A DNA stretch of 64,000 nt from an uncultured Tolumonas sp. (GTDB lineage: Bacteria; Pseudomonadota; Gammaproteobacteria; Enterobacterales; Aeromonadaceae). The stretch is from NCBI RefSeq assembly GCF_963556105.2, contig NZ_OY829944.1:936501-1000500 (forward strand), given 5' to 3'. The notes under the pieces were generated by a model, which was given only the letters and a program-made list of their open reading frames with translations, was not told the DNA's origin and ran no database searches. Below are positions 55,453 to 64,000 of the stretch, in pieces. Position numbers and translations under genes: made by a program. The number at the start of each line of letters is the position of its first letter. The stretch's first letter is position 1.

Positions 55453-56852
55453 GCCGACAACAACCAGTGATGAATTGAGAGTGCACCGGTCCCTTCAAAG
55501 CGTAAACTTTTTTTGGTTGGATCCGGGAAATAACGCGCAGTCATACACGCTTCGCCATTATTGATAAATAACTCTAATGACGAGCTATCAAGTAACACTT
55601 GCAACGATTGTAATTTGCCAAACCAATACCGAGATTCTGTTTCGTTGGTCCGCCAGTTCAAGCGGGTCAGCGTTAGGCATTCACCATCCCAGTTCAGGCT
55701 GGCATTATCACGTAACGATAATGAGAATGGCCCGTCAACATTCAACAACAATTCGGCAGAAACACCATCAAATAACGGCGCTTCACTGGCATTGCCTTGC
55801 CATGTTGCTCCCGATCCTTGTCGTAGCTGTTGCAATTCTTCGGCAGGTTGTTGATATAACTGACCATCACGGAAGAACAGCTCACGCGGGCAGGTCATGC
55901 AATCAACCCAGCCATGTTTCACTGTGGGCTGCGCCAATTCATTGTCATCTGGCATGCCTAACCAGCCAAACATCAAGCGACGGCCATCAGAAGTCTCTGT
56001 GGTTTGTGGCGCATAAAATTCAAAGCCCAGATCCAGCTCATGGAATTCACCATGCGGGAAGGTGCCTTGCTGATAATCGAGTTCGCCGACGAAGTAACCA
56101 CATTGATACAAATTCAGATAACTGTATTGTTCTGCCGCCAAGCCTTGCGGGCAACAGAGCAAGACATCGTGGCCATGCAGATGAAACAGATCCGGGCATT
56201 CCCACATATAACCAAATTCTTTCAGGCCATTAAGATGGGTGCCGGCAATTTCACTGATCAATTGCCACTGTTGCAGGTCACTGCTGCGATAAAATAATAC
56301 CTTACCTTTGATATCTGGCGTTTGTGCCGCTAACACCATGTACCACAAGCCATCGTGTTGCCACACTTTCGGGTCACGGACATGACCGGTATAACCTTCC
56401 GGCAGTGGAATGACGGGCCCTAGTTTCTGGTAGGTACCATCAGGCAACTCTTCTGCCAGACATTGGTTGGCGGTTCTGGAGCCATCGGCATATTTCACAT
56501 TACCGGTGTAGAGCAGCGTGATTTTGTCGTTGTTTAATACGGCTGAGCCGGAATAACAACCGCTGATCTCATACTCTTCCGTTGGTAGCAGTGCGACAGG
56601 TTCATGACGCCAATGTACCAAATCAACAGAACTCCAGTGGCCCCACCATTTAGCGCCATGGCGACAAGCGAGGGGGTTCCATTGATAGAATAGGTGGTAA
56701 CGATCATGAGCTTGAATAAAACCGTTTGGATCATTCAGCAGGCCCACTGTTGGTGCCAAATGCCAGTGCAAACGATACGGGTCACTGGCTGCAATAAGTT
56801 GCCCGGTCATTAACGACCGGGCGAGTTGTTTCAGTAAAGAAACTTCAGACAT
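55437..56852 (-). CDS. scrB: sucrose-6-phosphate hydrolase
   Basis: ScrB splits sucrose-6-phosphate, delivered by the PTS, into glucose-6-phosphate and fructose. The 471 residues form a GH32 enzyme: five-bladed propeller (about 25-330) with nucleophile Asp41 in LLNDPNGF, transition-state RDPK near 158, and acid/base Glu in YMWECPDLF near 215, then a C-terminal beta-sandwich. No signal peptide, as expected for a cytoplasmic enzyme. The start overlaps the scrA stop by one base (TAATG) and the end overlaps scrR, so the operon is tightly coupled. Confidence 0.94.
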   Translation of the reverse strand: MSEVSLLKQLARSLMTGQLIAASDPYRLHWHLAPTVGLLNDPNGFIQAHDRYHLFYQWNPLACRHGAKWWGHWSSVDLVHWRHEPVALLPTEEYEISGCYSGSAVLNNDKITLLYTGNVKYADGSRTANQCLAEELPDGTYQKLGPVIPLPEGYTGHVRDPKVWQHDGLWYMVLAAQTPDIKGKVLFYRSSDLQQWQLISEIAGTHLNGLKEFGYMWECPDLFHLHGHDVLLCCPQGLAAEQYSYLNLYQCGYFVGELDYQQGTFPHGEFHELDLGFEFYAPQTTETSDGRRLMFGWLGMPDDNELAQPTVKHGWVDCMTCPRELFFRDGQLYQQPAEELQQLRQGSGATWQGNASEAPLFDGVSAELLLNVDGPFSLSLRDNASLNWDGECLTLTRLNWRTNETESRYWFGKLQSLQVLLDSSSLELFINNGEACMTARYFPDPTKKSLRFEGTGALSIHHWLLSACVIE

Positions 56853-58222
56853 TATTCAGCGTCCGTGTTGTAACGCAATACAGTGGCGATAGCGAAGGCG
56901 GCACCGAAAGCGATAACCATACCAATCAAATAGTTCAGAACAGAGTTGGATTGTACAATCGCGATACCAGGGATACCGGTCAAGCCTACAGCAGTCATAC
57001 CGACTTTGCTGGCAACGACCCACGCACCACCCAGTGCACCACCCGCCAGTGCTGCCAGGAATGGCTTCACAAAGCGCAAGTTAATACCGAAGATAGCTGC
57101 TTCAGTGATCCCCAACAGACATGAGACACCAGCAGGGATAGCAATTGATTTGATGCGAGCATCTTTAGTTTTGAAATACACCGCTAAACATGCACCACCT
57201 TGTGCCACGTTTGCCATAGCCCAGATTGGCAGCAGGAAGTTTACGCCCACGCTCTTATCGGCCAGCAAACCCAACTCAATGGCATGGAAGCTGTGATGAA
57301 TACCGGTGATAACGATGGCAGAGTAAGTACCGCCGAATAACAGACCTGCTAACCAGCCAGCGTGTTCATAAAGGGTAGTCAGTACATAGGTGATGCCATG
57401 ACCCAAACCACGACCCGCTGGGCCGATGAACAGCAGGGATACAAAACCGGTGATCACGACGGTCAGGAACGGAGTCAGGATAATATCCAATGCATCAGGA
57501 ATAACGCGACGCAGTTGTTTTTCAAGATGGCTCATGAACCAGACGGCGATCAAGACCGGGAATACTGTGCCCTGATAACCGATCATCGCAACGTCCATGC
57601 CCATGAAACTCATGGTTTTGAAACCTGAGCCGACAGTCCAGGCATTCGTCAGTGCCGGATGGGTTAAGATCCCGCCCAGTGTTGCGCCCAGATAAGGGTT
57701 GCCACCAAATTCACGGGCTGCAGTGAAACCGATCAGCACTGGCAGAATGATAAATGCCGCAGAGCTGAACATATCCAGCATGATGAAAATCGCGCTGTCC
57801 GGGTTTGCCCAACCGTAAGTGCGGACCAGACCCAGGGTACCCATCAACAAACCTGATGCCACGATGGCAGGAATGATAGGGACAAAGATGTTAGACAGGG
57901 TACGGGCAGCACGCTGCACGATATTCAGTTTTTGTGTGGCCAGCTTTTTAACTTCACTTTCGCTGGATTCATTAATGCCTGCTACAGCTGTAAATGCGGC
58001 ATAGACTTTGTTCACAATACCAGTACCAAAAATGATCTGGATTTGCCCCGCGTTACTAAAACAACCTTTGACGCCATCCACTTGTTCAATGGCATTTTTA
58101 TTAATTTTGTTATCATCCTGCAAAACCAAACGCAAACGAGTTGCGCAGTGGGCTGCACTGACGATATTCTCTTTACCGCCCAGTAGTGGGATCAGTTCAT
58201 TTGCTACAGAAGTTACATTCAT
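56852..58222 (-). CDS. scrA: sucrose PTS permease, IIBC component
   Basis: ScrA imports sucrose and phosphorylates it. The 456 residues hold a IIB domain (1-85) with phospho-acceptor Cys26 in AAHCATRLRLVL, and a IIC membrane domain (about 105-450, about ten helices) with the family loops GGNPYLGATLGGILTHPAL, VNFLLPIWAMANVAQGGA and LLGITEAAIFGINLRFVKPF. There is no IIA domain, so it must borrow a IIA-Glc encoded elsewhere. The ATG is preceded by AAAGAGGAAAATC. First gene of the operon. Confidence 0.94.
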   Translation of the reverse strand: MNVTSVANELIPLLGGKENIVSAAHCATRLRLVLQDDNKINKNAIEQVDGVKGCFSNAGQIQIIFGTGIVNKVYAAFTAVAGINESSESEVKKLATQKLNIVQRAARTLSNIFVPIIPAIVASGLLMGTLGLVRTYGWANPDSAIFIMLDMFSSAAFIILPVLIGFTAAREFGGNPYLGATLGGILTHPALTNAWTVGSGFKTMSFMGMDVAMIGYQGTVFPVLIAVWFMSHLEKQLRRVIPDALDIILTPFLTVVITGFVSLLFIGPAGRGLGHGITYVLTTLYEHAGWLAGLLFGGTYSAIVITGIHHSFHAIELGLLADKSVGVNFLLPIWAMANVAQGGACLAVYFKTKDARIKSIAIPAGVSCLLGITEAAIFGINLRFVKPFLAALAGGALGGAWVVASKVGMTAVGLTGIPGIAIVQSNSVLNYLIGMVIAFGAAFAIATVLRYNTDAE

Positions 58223-58536
58223 GATTTTCCTCTTTGGATGTAACCGGTTAAATGAGATAGCGGGGGCTCAAGCCGTGATCTCATCAACCGATGCTGTTTC
58301 ACAACAGCGTGGGTTGTACGTGCTGCCCGGTCTGCTTTACTTGGGGTGAACCAGACTGGGACGCACACTCTCTCATCATTAATCTCTATCGTTACGCCAT
58401 GCTGGTTTGCAGTATGTCGTGAGTTTGTTCTTTGTTAGTCATTTATCCGCTGAGTGACTATTGACTCTAATCTCAACGAAATTTCATTTTCTTTTACAGT
58501 ATACAAATAGTGTTTTACTGTTCTGTAATTAGTTTA
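58223..58536 (-). promoter_or_regulatory. scrA promoter and long leader region
   Basis: No gene is seen in this 314-bp stretch. On the - strand, a -10-like TATACT lies at about 58498-58503, just downstream of the operators, with a poor -35. If used, the leader is about 260 nt. It contains a small perfect hairpin GCTGTT/AACAGC (58289-58304) and a palindrome TAACCGGTTA (58241-58250) near the start codon. I did not find a clear CRP site. Confidence 0.45.
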
Positions 58537-58550
58537 CTAAAACGGTTTAG
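58537..58550. promoter_or_regulatory. LacI-type operator 1 (probable ScrR site)
   Basis: CTAAAACGGTTTAG: arms CTAAA/TTTAG around a central CG, the usual design for LacI-family sites. It is identical to the site at 58568. Confidence 0.78.
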
Positions 58551-58567
58551 CAAAACAACTAAACAAG

Positions 58568-58581
58568 CTAAAACGGTTTAG
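58568..58581. promoter_or_regulatory. LacI-type operator 2 (probable ScrR site)
   Basis: An exact copy of the 14-bp site at 58537, centred 31 bp away, about three helical turns, so two dimers would sit on one face of the DNA. Confidence 0.78.
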
Positions 58582-58736
58582 CAAATGCGATCAATCTAAC
58601 AAAAATTGTGGATTCCTTAAGCAATAAGGTCTCTTTTGATGCCATCTTTGTTATTAGCCGGAATGATCCAGATCAGGTTATAATCCGTTATCTGCCTTGT
58701 GCATTACCGCTTTCTAATATGAAGAACTCTGACACT

Positions 58737-59654
58737 ATGCTTGCTCTCGATATTCAGCAATTACGTAAAACCTATCAGGGCGGCGTCGAAGCCCTGAAAG
58801 GCATCGATCTTGCGGTCGAAGAAGGGGATTTTTACGCCCTGCTTGGCCCGAATGGCGCCGGAAAATCAACTACCATTGGTATTATCAGCTCGCTGGTAAA
58901 TAAATCAGCGGGGTCGGTCAAAGTCTTTGGTTACGACATTGATACACAACTGGAACAGGCTAAAGCGCAGATTGGTTTAGTGCCGCAAGAATTTAACTTC
59001 AGCCAGTTTGAGAAAGTCGAACAGATCGTGGTGCAACAGGCTGGGTTTTATGGTGTGCCACGTAAAGTAGCCGAAGAACGGGCCGAGAAATATCTGACCC
59101 AGCTCGATCTGTGGGAAAAACGCGATAAACAGGCACGCACGCTCTCGGGCGGTATGAAGCGTCGCTTGATGATTGCTCGTGCGCTGATGCATGAGCCGAA
59201 ATTACTGATCCTGGATGAACCTACCGCAGGAGTCGATATTGAGATCCGCCGTTCGATGTGGCAGTTCCTGCAAAATCTCAATGCCGAGGGTGTCACCATC
59301 ATTCTGACGACCCATTATCTGGAAGAAGCCGAGATGCTGTGCCGTAACATCGGTATCATCGATAAAGGGCTCATCGTGGAAAACACCAGCATGCGTAATT
59401 TACTCAGTAAATTACAGGTGGAAACCTTCTTGCTGGATTTAGATCGTCCGGCTGCCAATGTTCAGCTGACGGGTTTTAAATCCCATCCGGCGGGTGAATT
59501 AAGTCTGGAAGTGGAAATTCAGAAAACGGATGGCCTGAATGGCGTGTTTGAGCAGTTGAACAATCAAAACGTCAAAGTGCTGAGTATGCGTAATAAAGCC
59601 AACCGGCTGGAAGAGTTGTTTGTTTCATTAGTAGAGAAAGGACGTCAGGCATGA
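58737..59654 (+). CDS. yadG: ABC transporter ATP-binding protein YadG
   Basis: ATPase of a two-gene ABC-2 type exporter; its substrate is unknown. I start at the ATG at 58737 (MLALDIQQLRKTYQGGVEALKGIDL), which aligns with E. coli YadG (MTIALELQQLKKTYPGG); the frame is open back to 58608 with no supporting ribosome site. The 305 residues carry Walker A GPNGAGKST, Q-loop LVPQEFNF, signature LSGGMKRRL, Walker B LLILDEPTAGVD and the H-loop TTHYLEEAE. A TATAAT at 58679-58684 may be its -10. It overlaps yadH by 4 bp (ATGA). Confidence 0.93.
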   Translation: MLALDIQQLRKTYQGGVEALKGIDLAVEEGDFYALLGPNGAGKSTTIGIISSLVNKSAGSVKVFGYDIDTQLEQAKAQIGLVPQEFNFSQFEKVEQIVVQQAGFYGVPRKVAEERAEKYLTQLDLWEKRDKQARTLSGGMKRRLMIARALMHEPKLLILDEPTAGVDIEIRRSMWQFLQNLNAEGVTIILTTHYLEEAEMLCRNIGIIDKGLIVENTSMRNLLSKLQVETFLLDLDRPAANVQLTGFKSHPAGELSLEVEIQKTDGLNGVFEQLNNQNVKVLSMRNKANRLEELFVSLVEKGRQA

Positions 59655-60424
59655 ATAGCGCCGTTTACTGGATTGCCTTCCAGAGCTTGGTTCGTAAAGA
59701 AATTAACCGTTTTACCCGTATTTGGATCCAAACCTTAGTACCGCCAGCGATCACCATGACACTCTATTTTGTCATTTTCGGTAATCTGATCGGCAGCCGT
59801 ATTGGTGATATGCATGGTGTGACGTACATGCAGTTTATTGTGCCTGGTTTGATCATGATGGCCGTTATCACCAATTCTTACTCGAATGTCTCTTCGTCAT
59901 TTTACAGTGCGAAGTTCCAGCGCAATATCGAAGAGCTGCTGGTGGCACCGGTGCCGAATTATCTGATCATCTGGGGTTTTGTCGCCGGTGGTGTGGCGCG
60001 TGGTTTGTGCGTCGGTGCGATTGTCACGGCGGTGTCGTTATTTTTTGTGCCGTTTCATGTGCATGATCCGGTCAGCGTATTCATCATGTTAGTACTGACG
60101 GCGATTTTATTTTCGTTGGGCGGGTTGTTGAATGCGATTTTTGCGAAGAGTTTTGATGATATCAGTATTATTCCGACGTTTGTGCTGACACCACTGACAT
60201 ATTTGGGCGGCGTATTTTATTCCATTCAATTATTACCCCCATTCTGGCAAGCGGCCTCGCATGTAAACCCGATCATTTATATGATCAATGGCTTCCGTTA
60301 CGGCTTTATCGGTATCTCTGATGTACCAATGTGGACATCTTACCTGGTGGTTTCACTGTTTATTCTGGCGTTGTATACCACTTGTTGGTGGCTGGTGAAG
60401 AAAGGCACTGGTTTGCGTCATTAG
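59651..60424 (+). CDS. yadH: ABC-2 type permease YadH
   Basis: Membrane partner of YadG. The 257 residues (E. coli 256) hold six hydrophobic helices, with the ABC-2 signature region FDDISIIPTFVLTPLTYLGGVFYSIQLLPPFW in pieces and HVNPIIYMINGFRYGFIG near the end. The start overlaps the yadG stop, so the two are translated together. The substrate is unknown. Confidence 0.94.
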   Translation: MNSAVYWIAFQSLVRKEINRFTRIWIQTLVPPAITMTLYFVIFGNLIGSRIGDMHGVTYMQFIVPGLIMMAVITNSYSNVSSSFYSAKFQRNIEELLVAPVPNYLIIWGFVAGGVARGLCVGAIVTAVSLFFVPFHVHDPVSVFIMLVLTAILFSLGGLLNAIFAKSFDDISIIPTFVLTPLTYLGGVFYSIQLLPPFWQAASHVNPIIYMINGFRYGFIGISDVPMWTSYLVVSLFILALYTTCWWLVKKGTGLRH

Positions 60425-60440
60425 TCAATTTGCCAGCAAC

Positions 60441-60468
60441 AAAAAAGCCTCCTTGCGGAGGCTTTTTT
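60441..60468. terminator. bidirectional terminator between yadH and prs
   Basis: AAAAAAGCCTCC / GGAGGCTTTTTT with a TTGC loop; symmetric A and T runs serve both convergent genes. Confidence 0.9.
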
Positions 60469-60487
60469 ATACTCTGTAAAGTCTGAA

Positions 60488-61435
60488 TCAATGTTCAAAC
60501 ATGGCAGAGATAGATTCTTCGTTACTGATACGGCGAATAGCTTCCGCCAGCATAGGTGCCAGAGTCAGCTGTTTCACTTTACCCAGTGCGCGAATTTCAT
60601 CGCTCAACGGAATAGAATCGGTAATGATCACTTCATCAATCACTGATTCAGCAATGTTTTTCGCTGCCAGACCAGAGAAGATTGGGTGAGTAGCATAGGC
60701 AAATACGCGTTTAGCGCCGCGCTCTTTCAGAGCTTCAGCAGCTTTACACAGCGTACCGCCGGTATCGATCATGTCATCAACGATGATGCAGTCACGGTTG
60801 GCTACGTCACCGATCAGGTGCATAACCTGAGAGACGTTAGCGCGTGGACGGCGTTTATCGATGATAGCGATGTCAGTTTCATCCAGCAGTTTAGCGATAG
60901 CACGTGCACGTACTACGCCACCGATATCCGGAGAAACAACAACAGGATCTTCCAGTTGACGTGATTTCATATCTTCCAGCAGAACTGGGCTACCAAATAC
61001 GTTATCAACAGGAACATCGAAGAAGCCCTGAATCTGCTCAGCATGCAGATCGACTGTCAGAACGCGGTCAACACCCACGCTGGACAGGAAATCAGCAACA
61101 ACTTTTGCAGTGATCGGTACACGTGAAGAACGTACACGACGATCCTGACGAGCATAGCCAAAGTAAGGAATTACCGCGGTAATACGACCAGCGGAAGCAC
61201 GACGCATGGCATCAACCATAACAATCAGTTCCATCAGATTGTCATTGGTAGGAGCACAGGTTGATTGAATGATGAATACATCACTACCACGTACATTTTC
61301 GTTGATTTGTACGCTGATCTCTCCATCGCTGAAGCGACCTACGGCTGCACTGCCAAGTTTAGTAAAGAGGCGGTCGGCAATCTTTTGCGCTAATTCCGGT
61401 GTGGCGTTACCGGCAAACAGCTTCATGTCAGGCAC
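60488..61435 (-). CDS. prs: ribose-phosphate pyrophosphokinase
   Basis: Prs makes PRPP from ribose-5-phosphate and ATP, feeding purine, pyrimidine, NAD, His and Trp synthesis. The 315 residues equal E. coli in length and are nearly the same: [42 protein letters not shown] in parts, [29 protein letters not shown] and the PRPP signature [13 protein letters not shown]. It follows ispE by 69 bp, in the conserved lolB-ispE-prs order. Its product is used by Gpt and Hpt, also in this window. Confidence 0.98.
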   Translation of the reverse strand: MPDMKLFAGNATPELAQKIADRLFTKLGSAAVGRFSDGEISVQINENVRGSDVFIIQSTCAPTNDNLMELIVMVDAMRRASAGRITAVIPYFGYARQDRRVRSSRVPITAKVVADFLSSVGVDRVLTVDLHAEQIQGFFDVPVDNVFGSPVLLEDMKSRQLEDPVVVSPDIGGVVRARAIAKLLDETDIAIIDKRRPRANVSQVMHLIGDVANRDCIIVDDMIDTGGTLCKAAEALKERGAKRVFAYATHPIFSGLAAKNIAESVIDEVIITDSIPLSDEIRALGKVKQLTLAPMLAEAIRRISNEESISAMFEH

Positions 61436-61504
61436 GGGATTAAACCTCTGGGTTTGTCCAGTTGGGGGTGAAGGCTAGCAGGAAATGTTGACGGGGCAGA
61501 CATC

Positions 61505-62362
61505 TCAAGCATAAACCTGTTGCAAAGCGACGTGAAGGGGTGATAAGTTTTCCCCTCTTGCTACAAAACCATGTAGCCATGTCGGCATCAACGCCAAAAT
61601 TTCTCTGGCATGGGCTTCGTGTTCAAACTCCGCAAACACACAAGCACCAGTACCGGTCATTCTTGGCGGGGCGTATTCTATCAACCAGCGTAAGGCCTTT
61701 TCAACCTCGGGGTAATTCTTTTTCACCAAAGGTTCGCAGTCGTTATGCCAATCACCCTGCTTTAATTCGTGCCATGACTGCTTTGGTGTGTCCCGTTTGA
61801 GATCAGGATGTTGAAAAACAGCTGCTGTTGAGACATGGCACGGCGGCACTAAAACCAGATACCATTTCTCTTTTATTTCAACTGGTTGTAATTGTTCACC
61901 CACGCCTTCGGCAAAAGCTGCATGTCCGCGCACAAAAACGGGCACATCGGCACCTAACTGACGGCCCAGTTCGGCTAACTCATCGATAGGTAGATGAATT
62001 TGCCACAAATGATTAAGTGCGACCAATGTGGTTGCCGCATCAGAGGAGCCCCCACCAATGCCACCGCCCATCGGTAAACGTTTATCCAACTCAATAATGA
62101 CACCAAGTGGTGCTGCAGAATGCTGCTTTAATAACATGGCGGCCCGATAGATCAGGTTTTGCTCCAGCGGTACATCAGCCAGTGCGGGTTCAATGGTTAC
62201 CTGATTGCTGTCATTGAGGTGAAAGCGCAACCAGTCGCAGTGATCGAGAAAGATGAATAGCGTCTGTAATTCATGATAACCATCAGCACGCCGGCCATTG
62301 ATGTGTAAAAACAGATTCAGTTTTGCTGGGGCAGGCCATGCGATAGTGTTGGTTTGTGTCAT
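61505..62362 (-). CDS. ispE: 4-diphosphocytidyl-2-C-methyl-D-erythritol kinase
   Basis: IspE is the GHMP kinase of the MEP isoprenoid pathway. The 285 residues contain the conserved [23 protein letters not shown] in parts, the ATP-binding [18 protein letters not shown], the catalytic Asp in [11 protein letters not shown], and the C-terminal [13 protein letters not shown]. The ATG overlaps the lolB stop (ATGA), so the two are coupled. Confidence 0.96.
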   Translation of the reverse strand: MTQTNTIAWPAPAKLNLFLHINGRRADGYHELQTLFIFLDHCDWLRFHLNDSNQVTIEPALADVPLEQNLIYRAAMLLKQHSAAPLGVIIELDKRLPMGGGIGGGSSDAATTLVALNHLWQIHLPIDELAELGRQLGADVPVFVRGHAAFAEGVGEQLQPVEIKEKWYLVLVPPCHVSTAAVFQHPDLKRDTPKQSWHELKQGDWHNDCEPLVKKNYPEVEKALRWLIEYAPPRMTGTGACVFAEFEHEAHAREILALMPTWLHGFVARGENLSPLHVALQQVYA

Positions 62363-62946
62363 TGTGTTACCAGCTCCCAGTCATTGATCACCAGACGGAG
62401 TTCGGTTTGCTGACCTTTAAAGGTGATTTTCTCTGGCATCATCCAACCATCAACTTCCTGATAGCTTTGATATTGCATCTGCCAGTTGGGTGTTTTGATG
62501 TTGGTCACCTGACCGGTCGCATTGATGTCATAGTCGGTGTCGCCTGGGAGACCTTTGATCCATAACGGCAGTTTATATACCGGCATTTGCCAGCCGGTTA
62601 AGCGATAGACCAGATATTCGGCATCGGTGCCGCGATATTCACGACCTTTATCATCGATAATAACGACTTTATCGCCTTCTTTACTCATTTCCATGATGCG
62701 GGTGCCAAGCAGGCTGGTCAGATTGAGGTGATAATCATCGCCATTTTGTTGCCAGTGGATACGGGCAGAGCCTTTTTTCTCTGGCGTGATAATGGCCAGC
62801 TTACCGGAGATGGTCCAGTGGGTAATATTTTCCAGCTTCTGACGTTGCATACGCCAGCTGGCATTGTCTAATTGATGTTGTTGTGAGGTACACGCGCTCA
62901 GAATTAGCAGGCAAAAAAGCAATGATAGTTGTTGTAATGTTTTCAC
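62359..62946 (-). CDS. lolB: outer-membrane lipoprotein receptor LolB
   Basis: LolB accepts lipoproteins from LolA and inserts them into the outer membrane. I start at the GTG at 62946, which follows AAAGGAGGC with 3-bp spacing. This gives a lipoprotein signal ([17 protein letters not shown]) and lipidated Cys19. The frame stays open to 63168 but would run through the repeat element. The 195-residue protein matches Lol[47 protein letters not shown] in parts, and the [10 protein letters not shown] loop. First gene of lolB-ispE-prs, divergent from hemA. Confidence 0.92.
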   Translation of the reverse strand: MKTLQQLSLLFCLLILSACTSQQHQLDNASWRMQRQKLENITHWTISGKLAIITPEKKGSARIHWQQNGDDYHLNLTSLLGTRIMEMSKEGDKVVIIDDKGREYRGTDAEYLVYRLTGWQMPVYKLPLWIKGLPGDTDYDINATGQVTNIKTPNWQMQYQSYQEVDGWMMPEKITFKGQQTELRLVINDWELVTQ

Positions 62947-62973
62947 AAAGCCTCCTTTAACGATACGACAGTA

Positions 62974-63054
62974 TATACCCTTCATACTTGAAGTTGCAGC
63001 GTCGTTGCCGGCGTTCATATGCCGCCTTGTCACCACACTAATGACTTTGGGTAT
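62974..63054. repeat. ERIC element, internally deleted
   Basis: About 81 bp from TATACCC to GGGTAT. The left 44 bp and right 30 or so bp match the copy at 46820, but the central 45 bp or so, including the CACCCC/GGGG core, is missing. It lies in the lolB-hemA divergent region. Confidence 0.8.
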
Positions 63055-63135
63055 CGGCGCTGGTGCTTTGCTTTCAAAGATCGCCACTTTTTCGTAGAAT
63101 AGCTGCCCTAAATTAGCTGACGAGTCCGCAGCCTG

Positions 63136-64000
63136 ATGCATCATCTGTTTGTGCTGGGGGTAAACCATAAGACGGCGTCGTTGTCATTGCGTGAGCGAGT
63201 GGCCTTTGGGCCGGAGCGCATTGACGATGCTTTGGCGGCGTTAACATCGGTCCCCGGTGTCAGGGAAGGGGTGATTCTTTCCACCTGTAATCGTACTGAA
63301 CTTTACTGTGCTGTTGATAGCGGCGCCAGTGAAGAGGTTGCTCTATGGCTGTCACATTTCCAGCATCTGACGGAAGATGAACTCCAGCCGGCGTTATATC
63401 AGTTGCAAGATGGTGAAGCGGTGCGTCATCTGATGCGCGTGGCCGCGGGGCTAGATTCACTGGTCTTGGGTGAACCGCAGATCTTAGGTCAGGTAAAACA
63501 AGCGCTGGATACCGCCAGTAAACAAGGTGCGGTAAAAGGGCTGTTGAATCGCTTATTCCAACGCACCTTTGGTGTGGCGAAACGCGTGCGCACCGAAACA
63601 GAAATCGGCGCTTACGGTGTGTCGGTTGCTTATGTCGCCGTAACGTTAGCGCGGCAGATTTTTGGTGATTTATCACAAGTAAAAGTTTTGCTGATTGGCG
63701 CTGGTGAAACAATAGAACTGGTTGGACAACATTTGTATGGGCATTCGGTCTCGCAAATGACCGTAGCCAACCGTACGTTGATCCGCGCACAAGCGATTGC
63801 CGGTGCCTGGCAGGCCGATGTGATTACCTTAAATGAGATCCCGCAGGTATTGCCGGAAGTCGATCTGGTGATCAGCTCAACGGCCAGCCCGTTACCGATC
63901 TTAGGTAAAGGCTTGGTCGAACGGGCGTTAAAACAGCGGCGTAACAAGCCGATGTTGCTGATTGATATTGCGGTGCCACGCGATATTGAGGAAGAGGTCG
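63136..64000 (+). CDS. hemA: glutamyl-tRNA reductase (5' part, runs off the window)
   Basis: HemA reduces glutamyl-tRNA to glutamate-1-semialdehyde, the first committed step of tetrapyrrole synthesis in this group. From the ATG at 63136 the frame stays open for 288 codons to the end of the window, about two-thirds of the usual 418 or so. The catalytic Cys51 is in [10 protein letters not shown]; other motifs are [36 protein letters not shown], the NADPH loop [12 protein letters not shown], and [14 protein letters not shown]. The N-terminus [14 protein letters not shown] aligns with E. coli MTLLALGINHKTA. The ribosome site is weak. Divergent from lolB, as in E. coli. Confidence 0.96.
   Translation, partial: MHHLFVLGVNHKTASLSLRERVAFGPERIDDALAALTSVPGVREGVILSTCNRTELYCAVDSGASEEVALWLSHFQHLTEDELQPALYQLQDGEAVRHLMRVAAGLDSLVLGEPQILGQVKQALDTASKQGAVKGLLNRLFQRTFGVAKRVRTETEIGAYGVSVAYVAVTLARQIFGDLSQVKVLLIGAGETIELVGQHLYGHSVSQMTVANRTLIRAQAIAGAWQADVITLNEIPQVLPEVDLVISSTASPLPILGKGLVERALKQRRNKPMLLIDIAVPRDIEEEV

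Noticed and set aside
55577..56233. 218-codon open frame on the + strand inside scrB
   Set aside because: It lies opposite the GH32 catalytic domain and its Ser/His-rich translation resembles no family.
58223..58536. A riboswitch or antiterminator (RAT/BglG type) leader for scrA
   Set aside because: No matching aptamer or ribonucleic antiterminator sequence could be recognised and no BglG-type gene is present; LacI-type control explains the operon.
62947..63168. Longer lolB start giving 269 residues
   Set aside because: The extension would translate the ERIC remnant and bury the lipoprotein signal; the GTG at 62946 has a strong AAAGGAGGC ribosome site.
63260..63790. 176-codon open frame on the - strand near the window end
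   Set aside because: It is antisense to hemA, whose conserved motifs read clearly on the + strand even though the gene has no stop in the window.

Overview
The window reads as chromosomal DNA of a facultative gammaproteobacterium close to the Aeromonadales (Tolumonas/Aeromonas type). Core proteins resemble their E. coli counterparts closely, gene order follows E. coli blocks (grpE/dnaK/dnaJ, greA-yhbY-rlmE-ftsH-folP-glmM-secG-tRNA-Leu, tRNA-fMet-rimP-nusA-infB-rbfA-truB-rpsO-pnp, hrpB-mrcB, gpt-frsA, proBA, yadGH, lolB-ispE-prs/hemA), and there is an ERIC-type repeat. The genus is my inference from recall; no search was run.

Layout. 1-4.0 kb: heat-shock chaperones with sigma-32 promoters. 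4.1-10.5 kb: greA, yhbY (with an internal tandem duplication), rlmE-ftsH (a third sigma-32 promoter), folP, glmM, secG. 10.5-19.7 kb: two tRNAs, then the large transcription/translation operon from rimP to pnp. 20.1-24.9 kb: hrpB and mrcB. 25-27 kb: a membrane chemoreceptor and an A/T-rich gap. 27-38.8 kb: a mosaic of small operons: panE-yajL, yajQ, ampG-like, rlmG-yajG-ppiA, alkB, a TPR/glycosyltransferase protein, bolA-apbE behind a Fur-like box, a phage-type regulator, an aldo/keto reductase. 38.9-41.3 kb: SOS-controlled dinB, then an IS110/IS1111-type insertion sequence whose transposase carries an in-frame amber codon. 41.4-46.9 kb: eptA-like and pepD, a small membrane protein, and a cytoplasmic 5'-nucleotidase-family enzyme ending inside an ERIC element. 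47-51.4 kb: gpt, frsA, proBA. 51.4-53.5 kb: a soluble FIST-domain chemoreceptor. 53.7-60.4 kb: hpt, a sucrose PTS operon (scrA-scrB-scrR) with two helically phased operators, and yadGH. 60.5 kb to end: prs, ispE, lolB, a truncated ERIC copy, and the 5' part of hemA, which runs off the window.

Most of the window is housekeeping. The accessory signals are the IS element with its structured ends and likely guide-RNA region, the sucrose operon set into a conserved neighbourhood, the FIST chemoreceptor, the TPR-glycosyltransferase protein, and several clear regulatory sites (sigma-32 x3, LexA, Fur-like, possible PhoB, LacI-type operators). I did not find a CRISPR array, prophage, toxin-antitoxin pair or defence island, and no wholly new multi-gene system is evident.
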